Assembly (NCBI RefSeq): GCF_000179555.1
Contig: NZ_AECZ01000003.1
Span: 124,001-188,000, forward strand
Direction: 5' to 3'
Length of the DNA stretch: 64,000 nt
Source of the DNA: Solidesulfovibrio fructosivorans JJ]
Lineage (GTDB): Bacteria; Desulfobacterota; Desulfovibrionia; Desulfovibrionales; Desulfovibrionaceae
This document shows, one piece after another, positions 17,100 to 25,481 of the stretch. Every line of letters begins with the position of its first letter. The first letter of the stretch is position 1. Position numbers and translations under genes: made by a program. The notes below the pieces were generated by a model. It was given only the letters and a program-made list of their open reading frames with translations, did no database searches and was not told the origin of the DNA.

Positions 17100-17262
17100 T
17101 ATGGTGCTCACGCCGGCAGTTTCTGGGCCTCGACCCGCACCAGGGCTTGATCAAGCTGTCCATGGTGTGTGGCCCCAGGGGTGTGTCGCCTGCTGTTGTC
17201 GTTTTTTTCAACGGTGCATTCGGAATGTCCATTTGTCCGGGAAAGGGCCGAAGGCGGGGGTA
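17100..17262 (+). repeat. Unclassified dispersed repeat, diverged copy C
   Basis: Shares the order of blocks seen in copies A and B: a CCGGCAGTTTCTG start, CCTGCTGTTGTCG followed by a T-run, GTGCATTCGGAATGTCC and a G-rich end. It is more diverged than the other two, and lies about 400 bases upstream of copy B in the same orientation. Confidence 0.5.
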
Positions 17263-17501
17263 TGGGCCGAGGTCAAGGAAGACCTAACCCCTTACAAAAT
17301 CGTACTTTCCTCCAGGCCTACCCCCTCCTGGGAGAGGGACTGGCCGGGGACACCAACCCCCAGGGCAAGCGGGAAAGCTCCAGGAAGGGGCCCTACCGAG
17401 CGAATCCAAGGGGTGTCCGGGCCGGCGGCCTGGGGCCAGAGGGGCAGGAGCCCCAGAAAACCAATGGGGCCGGGTAAATTCCAAGCCCCATGTGTCTCAC
17501 T

Positions 17502-17690
17502 CGGCCAGTTTCTGCGGCAATTCTCATCCAGGGGTCAGGCTTCGGTGCCGACGACGAGAAACCGGGGTAGTGGTCTTCACCTGCTTCCGATTTTTTTAGA
17601 GGATGCACTTGGAAAGTCCAAATGGCCAATTAGGGACGGGTTCCCAGGAGAGGGAGGAAGGCCAACCGCCCACCACCTCTTGAAAATCCC
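17502..17690 (+). repeat. Unclassified dispersed repeat, copy B
   Basis: About 190 bases matching copy A (2701-2890) along the whole length, with identical blocks around CAGGCTTCGGTGCCGACGAC, AGGAGAGGGAGGAAGGCC and CCACCACCTCTTGAAAATCC. Both copies lie in the same direction and bracket the exopolysaccharide region. Confidence 0.75.
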
Positions 17691-17909
17691 CCAAGAGGTC
17701 CTCGGCCTTTTTCCTCATACACCCATGAGGTAAGTTGCGGAGAAAAACTCTTGCAGGAGCAAAAAGGCGACGGGTGGGGCGGCCTCTTGAAAAAATTCAA
17801 GCGATCCCCCTGGAGGGTGCTCAGTCTGGATGGATGGTGCGAAACATCGTGCCGCCCCGGTCGGGGCCGCCACAACCTAGTGTTGGCGGGCGTTGGCGCT
17901 TAGGCAAAG

Positions 17910-17942
17910 AAAAAGGGGTCACCGATTTCTCGGTAACCCCTT
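17910..17942 (-). terminator. Rho-independent terminator after tRNA-Ala
   Basis: Read on the minus strand, AAGGGGTTACCGA and TCGGTGACCCCTT pair around a GAAA loop (one G-T pair) and are followed by a T-run. It starts 12 bases after the tRNA 3' end. Confidence 0.85.
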
Positions 17943-17953
17943 GGCATTCTTCT

Positions 17954-18029
<76 letters not shown>

Positions 18030-18183
18030 GCAGCGAGAGGTGAAATTATCCTCACACCAAAAAAAGTCAAGCCCTTTTTTCGCGCCCGTCCATTTTTTTT
18101 CGCGCCCTTTTCTTCCATACCCGTTTCCCGTACAACCCGAGCGTACGATGGCGCTTGCCATAGCCACAAGGAGTCCCCTTAAC

Positions 18184-19179
18184 GTGCTTGTCCTGGCCAA
18201 ACGCCTCCTGCGCAAAACCCTCTGGGTCGCCGGCATCTTCTTCGGCATCACCCTCATCAGCTTCGCCGTCATCCACCTGGCCCCGGGCTCGCCCACGGAC
18301 ATGCAGACCACCCTCAATCCCCTGGCCACCGCCGAGACCTACGCCCGGCTCCAAAAACTCTACGGCCTCGATCGCCCCCTTTACGTCCAATACGCCGACT
18401 GGCTCGGCAAGCTCGTGCGCTTCGACTTCGGCCAGTCCCTCTCCGGCGACCACCGCCCCGTCTGGGACAAGATCAGGGAACGCCTGCCCCTGACCTTTTC
18501 CATGAACATCGTCTCGCTTTTTCTCACCCTTCTTATCGCCGTGCCCATCGGCGTGGCCTCGGCCGTGCGCCAGGGAGGGCTTTTCGACCGCGCGGCCACG
18601 GTGTTCGTCTTCATCGGCTTCGCCATGCCCGGATTCTGGCTGGCGCTGCTCCTCATGCTCCTGTTCGGCATCCAGTGGGGCCTGCTCCCCATTTCCGGGC
18701 TCACCTCCATGGATTTCAACACGCTCTCGCCGCTCGGCAAAACCCTGGACCTCGCCCGTCATCTGGCCCTGCCGATCTTCATCTACACCTTCGGGAGCCT
18801 CGCCGGCATGTCCCGGTTTCTGCGCTCGTCCATGCTCGAGGTGCTGCGCCAGGATTACGTGCTGACCGCCAGGGCCAAGGGCCTGCCCGGCCATGTCGTC
18901 ATCTACAAGCACGCGCTTCGTAACGCGCTGCTGCCGGTCATCACCATCCTGGGGCTTTCCGTGCCCGGGCTCATCGGCGGCTCGGTCATCATTGAATCCA
19001 TCTTCGCGTTGCCGGGCCTTGGGCAACTCTTCTACCAGTCGGTCATGGCCCGCGATTATCCGCTGATCATGGGCAACCTCGTGCTCGGGGCCGTCCTGAC
19101 CCTGGCCGGCAATCTGCTGGCTGACGCCGGCTACGCCCTGGCCGATCCGCGCATACGCCTTGGAGGGCGTGGCCGCTAA
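18184..19179 (+). CDS. ABC transporter permease, DppB/OppB type
   Basis: 331 residues, about six membrane helices, with the family N-terminus ([20 protein letters not shown], then HLAPGSP) and the permease signature loop [20 protein letters not shown]...LRNALLPV near the C-terminus, which docks on the ATPase. GTG 18184 was chosen because AAGGAG lies ten bases upstream and the protein then starts like its family; an ATG at 18148 would add 12 residues. It forms the inner-membrane channel of a peptide/nickel-type importer with the next gene. No binding protein or ATPase genes are adjacent. Confidence 0.9.
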   Translation: MLVLAKRLLRKTLWVAGIFFGITLISFAVIHLAPGSPTDMQTTLNPLATAETYARLQKLYGLDRPLYVQYADWLGKLVRFDFGQSLSGDHRPVWDKIRERLPLTFSMNIVSLFLTLLIAVPIGVASAVRQGGLFDRAATVFVFIGFAMPGFWLALLLMLLFGIQWGLLPISGLTSMDFNTLSPLGKTLDLARHLALPIFIYTFGSLAGMSRFLRSSMLEVLRQDYVLTARAKGLPGHVVIYKHALRNALLPVITILGLSVPGLIGGSVIIESIFALPGLGQLFYQSVMARDYPLIMGNLVLGAVLTLAGNLLADAGYALADPRIRLGGRGR

Positions 19180-19260
19180 GGATAGAGGCGAAGAAAAGTA
19201 TGGTGTTAGAAAAGAACATTATCATGTTTTTTGGGTGGATACGCCTTGGAGGACGGGACC

Positions 19261-20106
19261 GTGCGTGAGGCGTTCGGACGCTTTCTGCGGCGGCATCTGC
19301 CGCGGCACGGCATGCTGTGGGCCGGGCTCCTCCTGGTCGGCGGTATTTCGCTCGCCTCCCTCGCCGCGCCCTACGTGACGCCCTACGATCCGCTGTCCCT
19401 AAACGTCGACGCCATCCTCACCCCTCCCGGGCCGACCCATCCCCTCGGCACCGACGCCCTGGGCCGCGACGTGCTCTCGCGCCTGCTCTACGGCGGGCGG
19501 GTGTCGCTTTGGGTCGGGTTCGTGGCCGTCGGGCTTTCCGTGTCCATCGGGCTTGCGCTCGGGCTTTGCGCCGGCTATTTCGGGGGGCTCGTCGACGAGG
19601 TCATCATGCGCGGCGTGGACGTGATGCTTTGTTTCCCCTCGTTTTTCCTGATCCTGGCCGTCATCGCCTTCCTCAACCCGTCGCTGATCAACATCATGGT
19701 CGTCATCGGGCTCACGTCCTGGATGGGCGTGGCGAGGCTGGTGCGGGCCGAGACCCTGACCCTTCGCGGCCGCGAATTCGTGCTGGCCGCCAAGGTCTCG
19801 GGCATGCGGGCCCCGGCCATCCTTTTTTTCCATATCCTGCCCAACGCCGCCGCGCCGGTGCTCGTCTCGGCGACCCTCGGCGTGGCCGGAGCCATTTTGA
19901 CCGAATCCTCGCTCAGCTTCCTGGGCCTTGGCGTGCAGCCCCCCATGCCGAGCTGGGGCAACATGCTCATGGAAGGCAAGGAAGTGCTGGAGGTCGCCCC
20001 GTGGCTGTCCATTTTCCCGGGGCTGGCCATATTGCTCACCGTGCTCGGCTACAATCTCATCGGCGAAAGCCTGCGCGACATCCTGGACCCCAGGCTGCGC
20101 CAGTAG
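19261..20106 (+). CDS. ABC transporter permease, DppC/OppC type
   Basis: 281 residues with the OppC pattern: one N-terminal helix, then HPLGTDALGRDVLSRLLYGG and the docking loop REFVLAAKVSGMRAPAILFF followed by HILPNAAAPVLV. Start GTG 19261 follows GGAGG by eight bases. It pairs with the upstream DppB-like protein. The next gene, recN, begins 22 bases later, so the permease genes may share its transcript. The partner ATPases (DppD/F) and solute-binding protein must be elsewhere. Confidence 0.9.
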   Translation: MREAFGRFLRRHLPRHGMLWAGLLLVGGISLASLAAPYVTPYDPLSLNVDAILTPPGPTHPLGTDALGRDVLSRLLYGGRVSLWVGFVAVGLSVSIGLALGLCAGYFGGLVDEVIMRGVDVMLCFPSFFLILAVIAFLNPSLINIMVVIGLTSWMGVARLVRAETLTLRGREFVLAAKVSGMRAPAILFFHILPNAAAPVLVSATLGVAGAILTESSLSFLGLGVQPPMPSWGNMLMEGKEVLEVAPWLSIFPGLAILLTVLGYNLIGESLRDILDPRLRQ

Positions 20107-20128
20107 GATACGAGGCAAGGCGGCGCGT

Positions 20129-21754
20129 ATGATCGAAGTGCTGCGGATAAAGAATCTGGCGCTCATCGACGACCTGGAGCTGGAACTCGGCCCCGGGCTC
20201 AATGTGCTGACCGGCGAGACCGGGGCGGGCAAGAGCTTCATCGTCTCGGCCGTCAATTTTCTCACCGGCGAGAAGATGCGGCCCGAGCTCGTGCGGGCCG
20301 GCTGCGACAAGGCCGTGGTCGAGGCGCTTTTCGTCCAGGACGGCGAGGACCTCATCTTGCGCCGGGAGCTGGCCGCCGGAACCGGGCGCAGCCGCATCTA
20401 CGTGGGCGACTCCCTGGCCTCGCGCGAGACGCTGGCCGCCATGCGCCCGAGGCTCCTGCTCCACGCCTCCCAGCACGGCCAGCAACGCCTGCTCCAGCCG
20501 GCCTTTCAGGCGGCGCTCCTGGACGCCTTTCTGCCCGATCCCGCCCCCCTGGCCGAGCGCAACCGGCTGGTCAAGGAGTTGACCGATATTGCCGGCCGCA
20601 TCCGCGAACTCGATGCCAAGGCCTCGTCCCTGGAGGAAAAACGCCAGTTCCTGGAGTTCCAGCAGACCGAGATCAAGAAGGTGAATCCGCTCCCCGGCGA
20701 GGAGGAGGAACTGAGCGCCAAACGGGCGGCCCTGGCCCAGGCGCGCAAGGCGTCGGAAGCGCTGTCCAAGGCCCTCGAGTGCATCGAGCGCGAGCCCAAG
20801 CTCCTCGACGGCCTGGCCGACCTGCACGCCGAGCTGCTCCACGCCGGCGCGGTCGCGCCGGAATTCACCGACGACGCCGAGGCCGTGGCCGCCTTCCGCC
20901 ATCAGCTTAAGGACATGGCCGTGCGCCTGCGCCGCGCCCCGGCGGCCGGGGCGGCCGTTTCGGCAAGCGATGCCGAGGCCATCGAAAAACGCCTGTTCGA
21001 GCTGGCCCAGCTGCGGCGCAAGCTGCATAAATCCCTGGCCGAGATCGTGGACCTCGGGGGGCAAGTCACGGCCAACCTCGATTTTCTGGACGGGTGCGCC
21101 CTGGACCGCAAGCAGCTGGCCCGGGAGGAAGCCGCCGGCATGGAGGCCCTGGCCACGGTGCTGGACACCCTGGCCGAGGCCCGGCGCGCGGCGGCCAAAC
21201 GTCTGGCCGACGCCCTGGAGGATATCCTGCGCGGGCTCGGGTTCTCCAAGGACGTGAAGGTCATTTTCGAATTTTCCCCGGCCACGGTCCATACCCCGGT
21301 GGCCGTGGCCGCGCCGGCGCTTGTCGAGGACAGGGCCCGCATCCTGTGGCGGCCCAATCCCGGCCAGCCGCCCCAGCCCCTGGACAAGATCGCCTCGGGC
21401 GGCGAGCTTTCCCGCTTTTTGTTGGCGCTCATGTCCCTTTCCGCCGAACCCGGCGGCCCGACCCTCATTTTCGACGAGATAGACGCCGGCATCGGCGGCC
21501 TGACCCTTGGCAGCGTGGGCGAGTACGTCAAAAAGCTTTCCGGGACCTCGCAAATCGTGCTGATCACCCACTGGCCCCAGCTGGCCCGGCTGGCCGACCG
21601 GCATTTTTTCGTGCGCAAGTCCGTGGAAAACGACCAGACCAGCACCCGCTGCACGCGGCTTTCCGGCCAGGCCGTGGCCTCGGAGCTGGCCCGTATGGCC
21701 GGCGGCGGCGAGGCCGGCGTGGCCATGGCCCAACGGCTGCTCACCGATCTGTAG
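20129..21754 (+). CDS. recN: DNA repair protein RecN
   Basis: 541 residues, near the family norm of about 550. SMC-like layout: Walker A in LTGETGAGKS (28-36), a long coiled-coil centre (about 150-370), the ABC signature IASGGELSRFLLAL and Walker B TLIFDEIDAGIGG. RecN helps bring broken DNA ends together in double-strand break repair. ATG 20129 gives MIEVLRIKNLALID, the canonical RecN start. It follows dppC closely, an unusual neighbour. Confidence 0.93.
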   Translation: MIEVLRIKNLALIDDLELELGPGLNVLTGETGAGKSFIVSAVNFLTGEKMRPELVRAGCDKAVVEALFVQDGEDLILRRELAAGTGRSRIYVGDSLASRETLAAMRPRLLLHASQHGQQRLLQPAFQAALLDAFLPDPAPLAERNRLVKELTDIAGRIRELDAKASSLEEKRQFLEFQQTEIKKVNPLPGEEEELSAKRAALAQARKASEALSKALECIEREPKLLDGLADLHAELLHAGAVAPEFTDDAEAVAAFRHQLKDMAVRLRRAPAAGAAVSASDAEAIEKRLFELAQLRRKLHKSLAEIVDLGGQVTANLDFLDGCALDRKQLAREEAAGMEALATVLDTLAEARRAAAKRLADALEDILRGLGFSKDVKVIFEFSPATVHTPVAVAAPALVEDRARILWRPNPGQPPQPLDKIASGGELSRFLLALMSLSAEPGGPTLIFDEIDAGIGGLTLGSVGEYVKKLSGTSQIVLITHWPQLARLADRHFFVRKSVENDQTSTRCTRLSGQAVASELARMAGGGEAGVAMAQRLLTDL

Positions 21755-21890
21755 CATCCTTTCCTTCCAGGCCGTAACGGATAGCCGGGGGCGCCGCGCT
21801 TGAAGCGGGGGGGGCGTCCCGGCCCCTTGCCGGGCGCGGGCGTCGGGGATAGGTTGGTCTCGCGGCGGATAACCCATGGAGGTCCCCCCC

Positions 21891-22334
21891 ATGTCGCCCC
21901 AGGTCGAAACGATCCTGCTGGCCGTGGATTTCTCGGAGGCCGCGCAGTACCTGGCCGAATACGCAACCATCTTCGCCAAAGGGCTCGGCGCCCGGCTGCT
22001 CGTGCTCTACGTCTCGCCGAGCATGAACCGCTACGCCAGCCTCTACGTGCCGCCCCAGAGCATCCGGACCCTGGTCGACCAGATTCTGGAAGGCGCCAAC
22101 CGGGTCATGGGCGAGTTCATGGACGCGCGCTTCGCGGACATGGCGGCCGAGGGCCGGGTGGAATACGGCTACGCCCCGGAAAAGATTCTGGAAGTGGCGC
22201 GCAAGGCCGGCGTGGACATGATCATCATGGGCACCCACGGCCGGCGCGGCGTGGACCGCATTCCTTTCGGCTCGGTGGCCGAAAAGGTGGTCAAGACGGC
22301 CACCGTGCCCGTGCTGACCGTGCGTCCGGTCTGA
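21891..22334 (+). CDS. Universal stress protein, UspA family
   Basis: 147 residues with the Usp fold: TILLAVDFSEAAQYLAEYA at the N-terminus and the ATP-binding motif GTHGRRG...FGS (G-2x-G-9x-GS). Start ATG 21891 sits eight bases after GGAGG; an in-frame ATG 15 bases upstream overlaps that ribosome-binding site and is less likely. Usp proteins modulate stress survival, but the particular role here is unknown. The stop codon lies inside the loop of its own terminator hairpin. Confidence 0.9.
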   Translation: MSPQVETILLAVDFSEAAQYLAEYATIFAKGLGARLLVLYVSPSMNRYASLYVPPQSIRTLVDQILEGANRVMGEFMDARFADMAAEGRVEYGYAPEKILEVARKAGVDMIIMGTHGRRGVDRIPFGSVAEKVVKTATVPVLTVRPV

Positions 22335-22352
22335 GACCGGCGGCCTTTTTTC
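22326..22352 (+). terminator. Terminator overlapping the usp stop codon
   Basis: CCGGTC-TGA-GACCGG hairpin, with the TGA stop codon as its loop, followed by CGGCC and a six-T run. Confidence 0.75.
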
Positions 22353-22435
22353 GGAAAACGGCGTGAGACCGTTGCCCAAACCGGGCGCATGGCGTATGGA
22401 GAGAACCTCTATCCCCCTGCAACGCGGAAGGTCCC

Positions 22436-22903
22436 ATGGCCGACGACGTCCCGAGACAATATCTGACGTTTCGCCTTGGCAACGAATGCTTTGCCCTGGA
22501 ATCCCTGGTGGTGTCCGAGGTGCTCGACGTGCCGGCGATCACCTGGGTGCCCCTGTCTCCGGACTATTTGCGCGGCGTCGTCAACCTGCGCGGCAACGCG
22601 GCCACGGTGGTGGACCTGCGCCGCAAGCTGGAACTCGGTGAGGCGGACGAGGGTGAGACGTCCTGTCTGGTCATCGTGGAGCGCGATTTCGACGGCGAGA
22701 CGCTTCCCGTGGCCGCCCTGGCCGACGACGTGCACGAGGTGGTGGAAATCGCCCCGGCGGACATCGCCCCGCCCCCGGACATGGGGCTGCCCGTGCCGCC
22801 GCGCTTCGTCAAGGGACTGGCCATGGTGGACGGCGGCTTCGTCATGGTCCTCGACCCGGACCGGCTTTTTTCCCTGGAAGAGGTCTCCGCCCGTCGGCGC
22901 TAG
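22436..22903 (+). CDS. CheW-like chemotaxis coupling protein
   Basis: 155 residues covering one CheW domain: QYLTFRLGNECFALESLVVS, EVLDVPAITWVPLSPDYLRG, VVNLRGNAATVVDLRRKL and a C-terminal VKGLAMVDGGFVMVLDPD. CheW couples chemoreceptors to the kinase CheA at polar arrays. No other che gene is nearby, so this is an orphan coupling protein. It faces the slt gene and is separated from it by a strong hairpin. Confidence 0.9.
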   Translation: MADDVPRQYLTFRLGNECFALESLVVSEVLDVPAITWVPLSPDYLRGVVNLRGNAATVVDLRRKLELGEADEGETSCLVIVERDFDGETLPVAALADDVHEVVEIAPADIAPPPDMGLPVPPRFVKGLAMVDGGFVMVLDPDRLFSLEEVSARRR

Positions 22904-23026
22904 GCCCCTTTTACGCTCCCTTAACAAATCTCTTTCGCAGCCGGATCCGAGGCTGCATTACCGCATTTGCGCGGCGCATATGCCAGGACTCCCCTGTATT
23001 CCGTCGAAAGTCTTTGGAAAGGGGGC

Positions 23027-23067
23027 CCGGGGGAAGAACCTTTCCGCAAGAAAGGTTCTTCCCCCGG
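23027..23067. terminator. 18-bp perfect hairpin between cheW and slt
   Basis: CCGGGGGAAGAACCTTTC pairs with its exact complement across a CGCAA loop. It lies between convergent genes and can serve both. The preceding TCTTTGGAAAGGGGG recurs before the hairpin at 38147, marking it as one of a repeated family. Confidence 0.85.
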
Positions 23068-23071
23068 TCTT

Positions 23072-25291
23072 TCAATCCCCGTACAGGCGGCGGTACATCA
23101 TGGCGTTGGCCGTGATGCGCCGCACGTAGTCGCGGGTTTCGGTGTAGGGAATGAGCTCGGTGAAAAGTTCCTGCCCGAGCCCGCCCAGGTGCCGCGTCCA
23201 AAGCCGGGCCCTGGTCTGCCCGGCGTTGTAGCCGGCCAGCGCCGCGGCCAGACCCCCCGCCTTCTCCACCCGCTCCCGAAAAAAGGCCACCCCGAGCCTG
23301 ATGTTGACCGCCGGATCGAACAGTTGCCGACGCGTCACCTTGAGATCGAGCTTTTTGCCCACGGACTTGGCCGTGGCCGGCATCAGCTGCATGAGCCCCA
23401 CCGCCCCCGCCCCGGACACCACCTTGGGGTCGAAAAAGCTCTCTTGCCGGATCAGCGAATAGACCATGTCCGGGTCGATGTCCGAACCCTTGAGCGCCGC
23501 AACCACCAGCCGGTCGTAGGCCCGGGGGTAGAGCGCCTGGCGCAGCGGGGCCAGATCCGCCGCCGTGCCGCGCAGCAGGCAGCCGCCGAACGTGCGCCAG
23601 GCCGTGCGCAGGACCGTGCCGCGACGGCCCATTTCCTCCGCCGCCGCAATATTCGCCATGGCCAGGTCGGCCCGTTCGGGCATGGCCCGGCTGGCGAAAT
23701 CGAGCTCCATTCCGGCCAGCGACGGCAGGCCCGAATCGGCGAGCAACCGGGCCTTGTCCAGGTCGTCGGCCGCTTGTTGCGAAAAGCCGTCGGCATGTCC
23801 CGGGCACGTCGGGGTGCGGCGCACCGACGAGGCGACCACGTCCGGGACCGCCTTGCCGAGCCCGGCCAGGGCGGCGGCGGCCTTGCCGCCGTAATAGGTA
23901 TTGGGGCGGCGGGACATGGCCTCGAGATAGGCGGCCGCCGCCTCCTCGGGCCGGTCCAGGGCGGCCAGCGCCTTGCCCCGCCAGAAGCGCGCCCCGTCGG
24001 CCCAGTCGTCGTCCGGGAAACGGGCCGTAAACGCCTCCAAATCCGTGACCGCCCCGGCCATGTCCCCGGTGACGTAGCGCAGGATCGCGGTCAGCGACGC
24101 GCCCTGGGCGGCCAGATCCGGCGAGACGGCCAGTCCCTTGAGCTGCTGCGCCGCGTCGAGGGCCTCCTTGAAATGTCCGTTTTCGGCCAGCACCAGGGCG
24201 AGATGGCGCGCCGCCACCTCGCGCAGGGGGTCGTCGCGGCTGGGCGCGGCCAGCACCCGGCGCAAGAGCGCCTCCATGCGGGCGATGTCCTCGGCGTCAA
24301 ACGAGCGCCACAGACAGCGCGCCTCGTGGTAGCGGGCCCAGCCGGCCAGCGGCGCATCGGGATCGATTGCGGCCGCCTTGGCGAACATTCCGGTCGCCGC
24401 CCGGAACTTGCGCTGGCGGTAGAGCGCCTTGCCGCGCACGTAATCGGCCCGGGCCGCCTGTCCGGCGTCGAAGCCGTGGCTGCCCTGCAACAGGGTCAGC
24501 GCCGCCTCGGGCGAGCGCTTCTCCACCATGGCCTCGGCCCGCAGCAGCACGTTGGCCGGCGTGTCCGGATCGAAGGCGCAGGCCGCGTCCTTCCCTTTGG
24601 CGCAAAGCGCCCGGGCCAGGGCGTTGCCGGCGGCGGCGGCTTTGGACGCCGGCCAGGTGAGCGACAGATGGCGCAAGAAGTCCGCCGCTTTGCGGTCCTG
24701 GCCGAGTGCGGCGGCGGCCACGGCGGCCCGCAGCCAGACTTCCGGGGCCAGCGGCGCGGCGGCCTCGGTGAGCCAGCTTTCGGCCAGGGCCAGCGTTTTC
24801 TCGTGGTCGCCGAGGCGGGCGGCGCTTTGAAGGGCCAGATACTGGCCGTCGCGGCCGAGAAAGGAGGTTTCCGGCGCGGCGGTGAGCGGCGTGAGCGCAT
24901 TGAGGGCCCCGGCCGCGTCCCCGGCCAGGTAGAAGCCCAGTCCCGCGTAATAGGCGGCGACATCGGCCAGGGGGCCGGCCTTCGACACCACGGCGGCCAG
25001 CCGCGCCGCGCCGGCGGCCTCACGGCCGGCCAGCACCTCGTTTATGCCCAGGGCCGTTGCATAGCCCGCGGCGGCGTTTTCCCCGTTCACGGGCCGGGGC
25101 GCCTTGTCCAGGCTGCCCCCGAGCCGGGCCGAACGGGGCAGGGGAATGCCGTCCGGCGCGGCGGGCGGTGACCAGGGCTCCCGTCCCGCGGCCCCGACAG
25201 TATCGGAAAGCGCGGCAACGAGCGTCAGGACCAGGGCAATCCATACCCAACCAAACCGATCGGAGAAGCATTTTATTCCCGGCATGCGCAT
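23072..25291 (-). CDS. Soluble lytic murein transglycosylase
   Basis: 739 residues. It has an N-terminal signal segment (about 12-35), a long alpha-helical superhelix (to about residue 580) of the Slt70 U/L type, and a C-terminal lysozyme-like domain with catalytic glutamate in LIRQESFFDPKVVSGAGAVG, then GLMQLMPATA and ALAGYNAG. It cleaves peptidoglycan strands with formation of 1,6-anhydro ends, in the periplasm. Start ATG 25291 follows AGGTAGGA. It is divergent from the tmc operon. Confidence 0.92.
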   Translation of the reverse strand: MRMPGIKCFSDRFGWVWIALVLTLVAALSDTVGAAGREPWSPPAAPDGIPLPRSARLGGSLDKAPRPVNGENAAAGYATALGINEVLAGREAAGAARLAAVVSKAGPLADVAAYYAGLGFYLAGDAAGALNALTPLTAAPETSFLGRDGQYLALQSAARLGDHEKTLALAESWLTEAAAPLAPEVWLRAAVAAAALGQDRKAADFLRHLSLTWPASKAAAAGNALARALCAKGKDAACAFDPDTPANVLLRAEAMVEKRSPEAALTLLQGSHGFDAGQAARADYVRGKALYRQRKFRAATGMFAKAAAIDPDAPLAGWARYHEARCLWRSFDAEDIARMEALLRRVLAAPSRDDPLREVAARHLALVLAENGHFKEALDAAQQLKGLAVSPDLAAQGASLTAILRYVTGDMAGAVTDLEAFTARFPDDDWADGARFWRGKALAALDRPEEAAAAYLEAMSRRPNTYYGGKAAAALAGLGKAVPDVVASSVRRTPTCPGHADGFSQQAADDLDKARLLADSGLPSLAGMELDFASRAMPERADLAMANIAAAEEMGRRGTVLRTAWRTFGGCLLRGTAADLAPLRQALYPRAYDRLVVAALKGSDIDPDMVYSLIRQESFFDPKVVSGAGAVGLMQLMPATAKSVGKKLDLKVTRRQLFDPAVNIRLGVAFFRERVEKAGGLAAALAGYNAGQTRARLWTRHLGGLGQELFTELIPYTETRDYVRRITANAMMYRRLYGD

Positions 25292-25425
25292 GCGGAATAT
25301 CCTACCTTGGCGAGTCGTATATGGCCATTTTCCTTGATGTCTCGAACAAGGACACCCCTTGACTAAACGTGAAATTCGTGACTAACAAGCCGGAGTTTTC
25401 AGGGGTCCGCTATGAGTATTCGGGT

Positions 25426-25446
25426 TTCGCGCGTTTGTCGCGCGAA
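25426..25446 (+). promoter_or_regulatory. Inverted repeat in the tmc leader
   Basis: TTCGCGCG and CGCGCGAA form a perfect 8-bp inverted repeat with a 5-base spacer, 36 bases before tmcD. It could be an operator or an RNA hairpin in the leader. A possible -35 TTGACT lies near 25356. No factor can be assigned. Confidence 0.5.
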
Positions 25447-25481
25447 GCCTGTGCCTTTTTCCACCCGTCAAGGAGGTCGGT

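Noticed and set aside
17009-17733. Overlapping plus-strand open frames over the repeat copies B and C
   Set aside because: Gly/Pro/Arg-rich, no homology, and not conserved between repeat copies.
20057-21979. Long open frame antisense to recN
   Set aside because: Composition is of a shadow frame and recN is intact on the plus strand.
22967-25171. Long open frame opposite the lytic transglycosylase gene
   Set aside because: Arg/Gly/Ala-rich shadow typical of high-GC antisense frames; the minus strand encodes a clear Slt protein.
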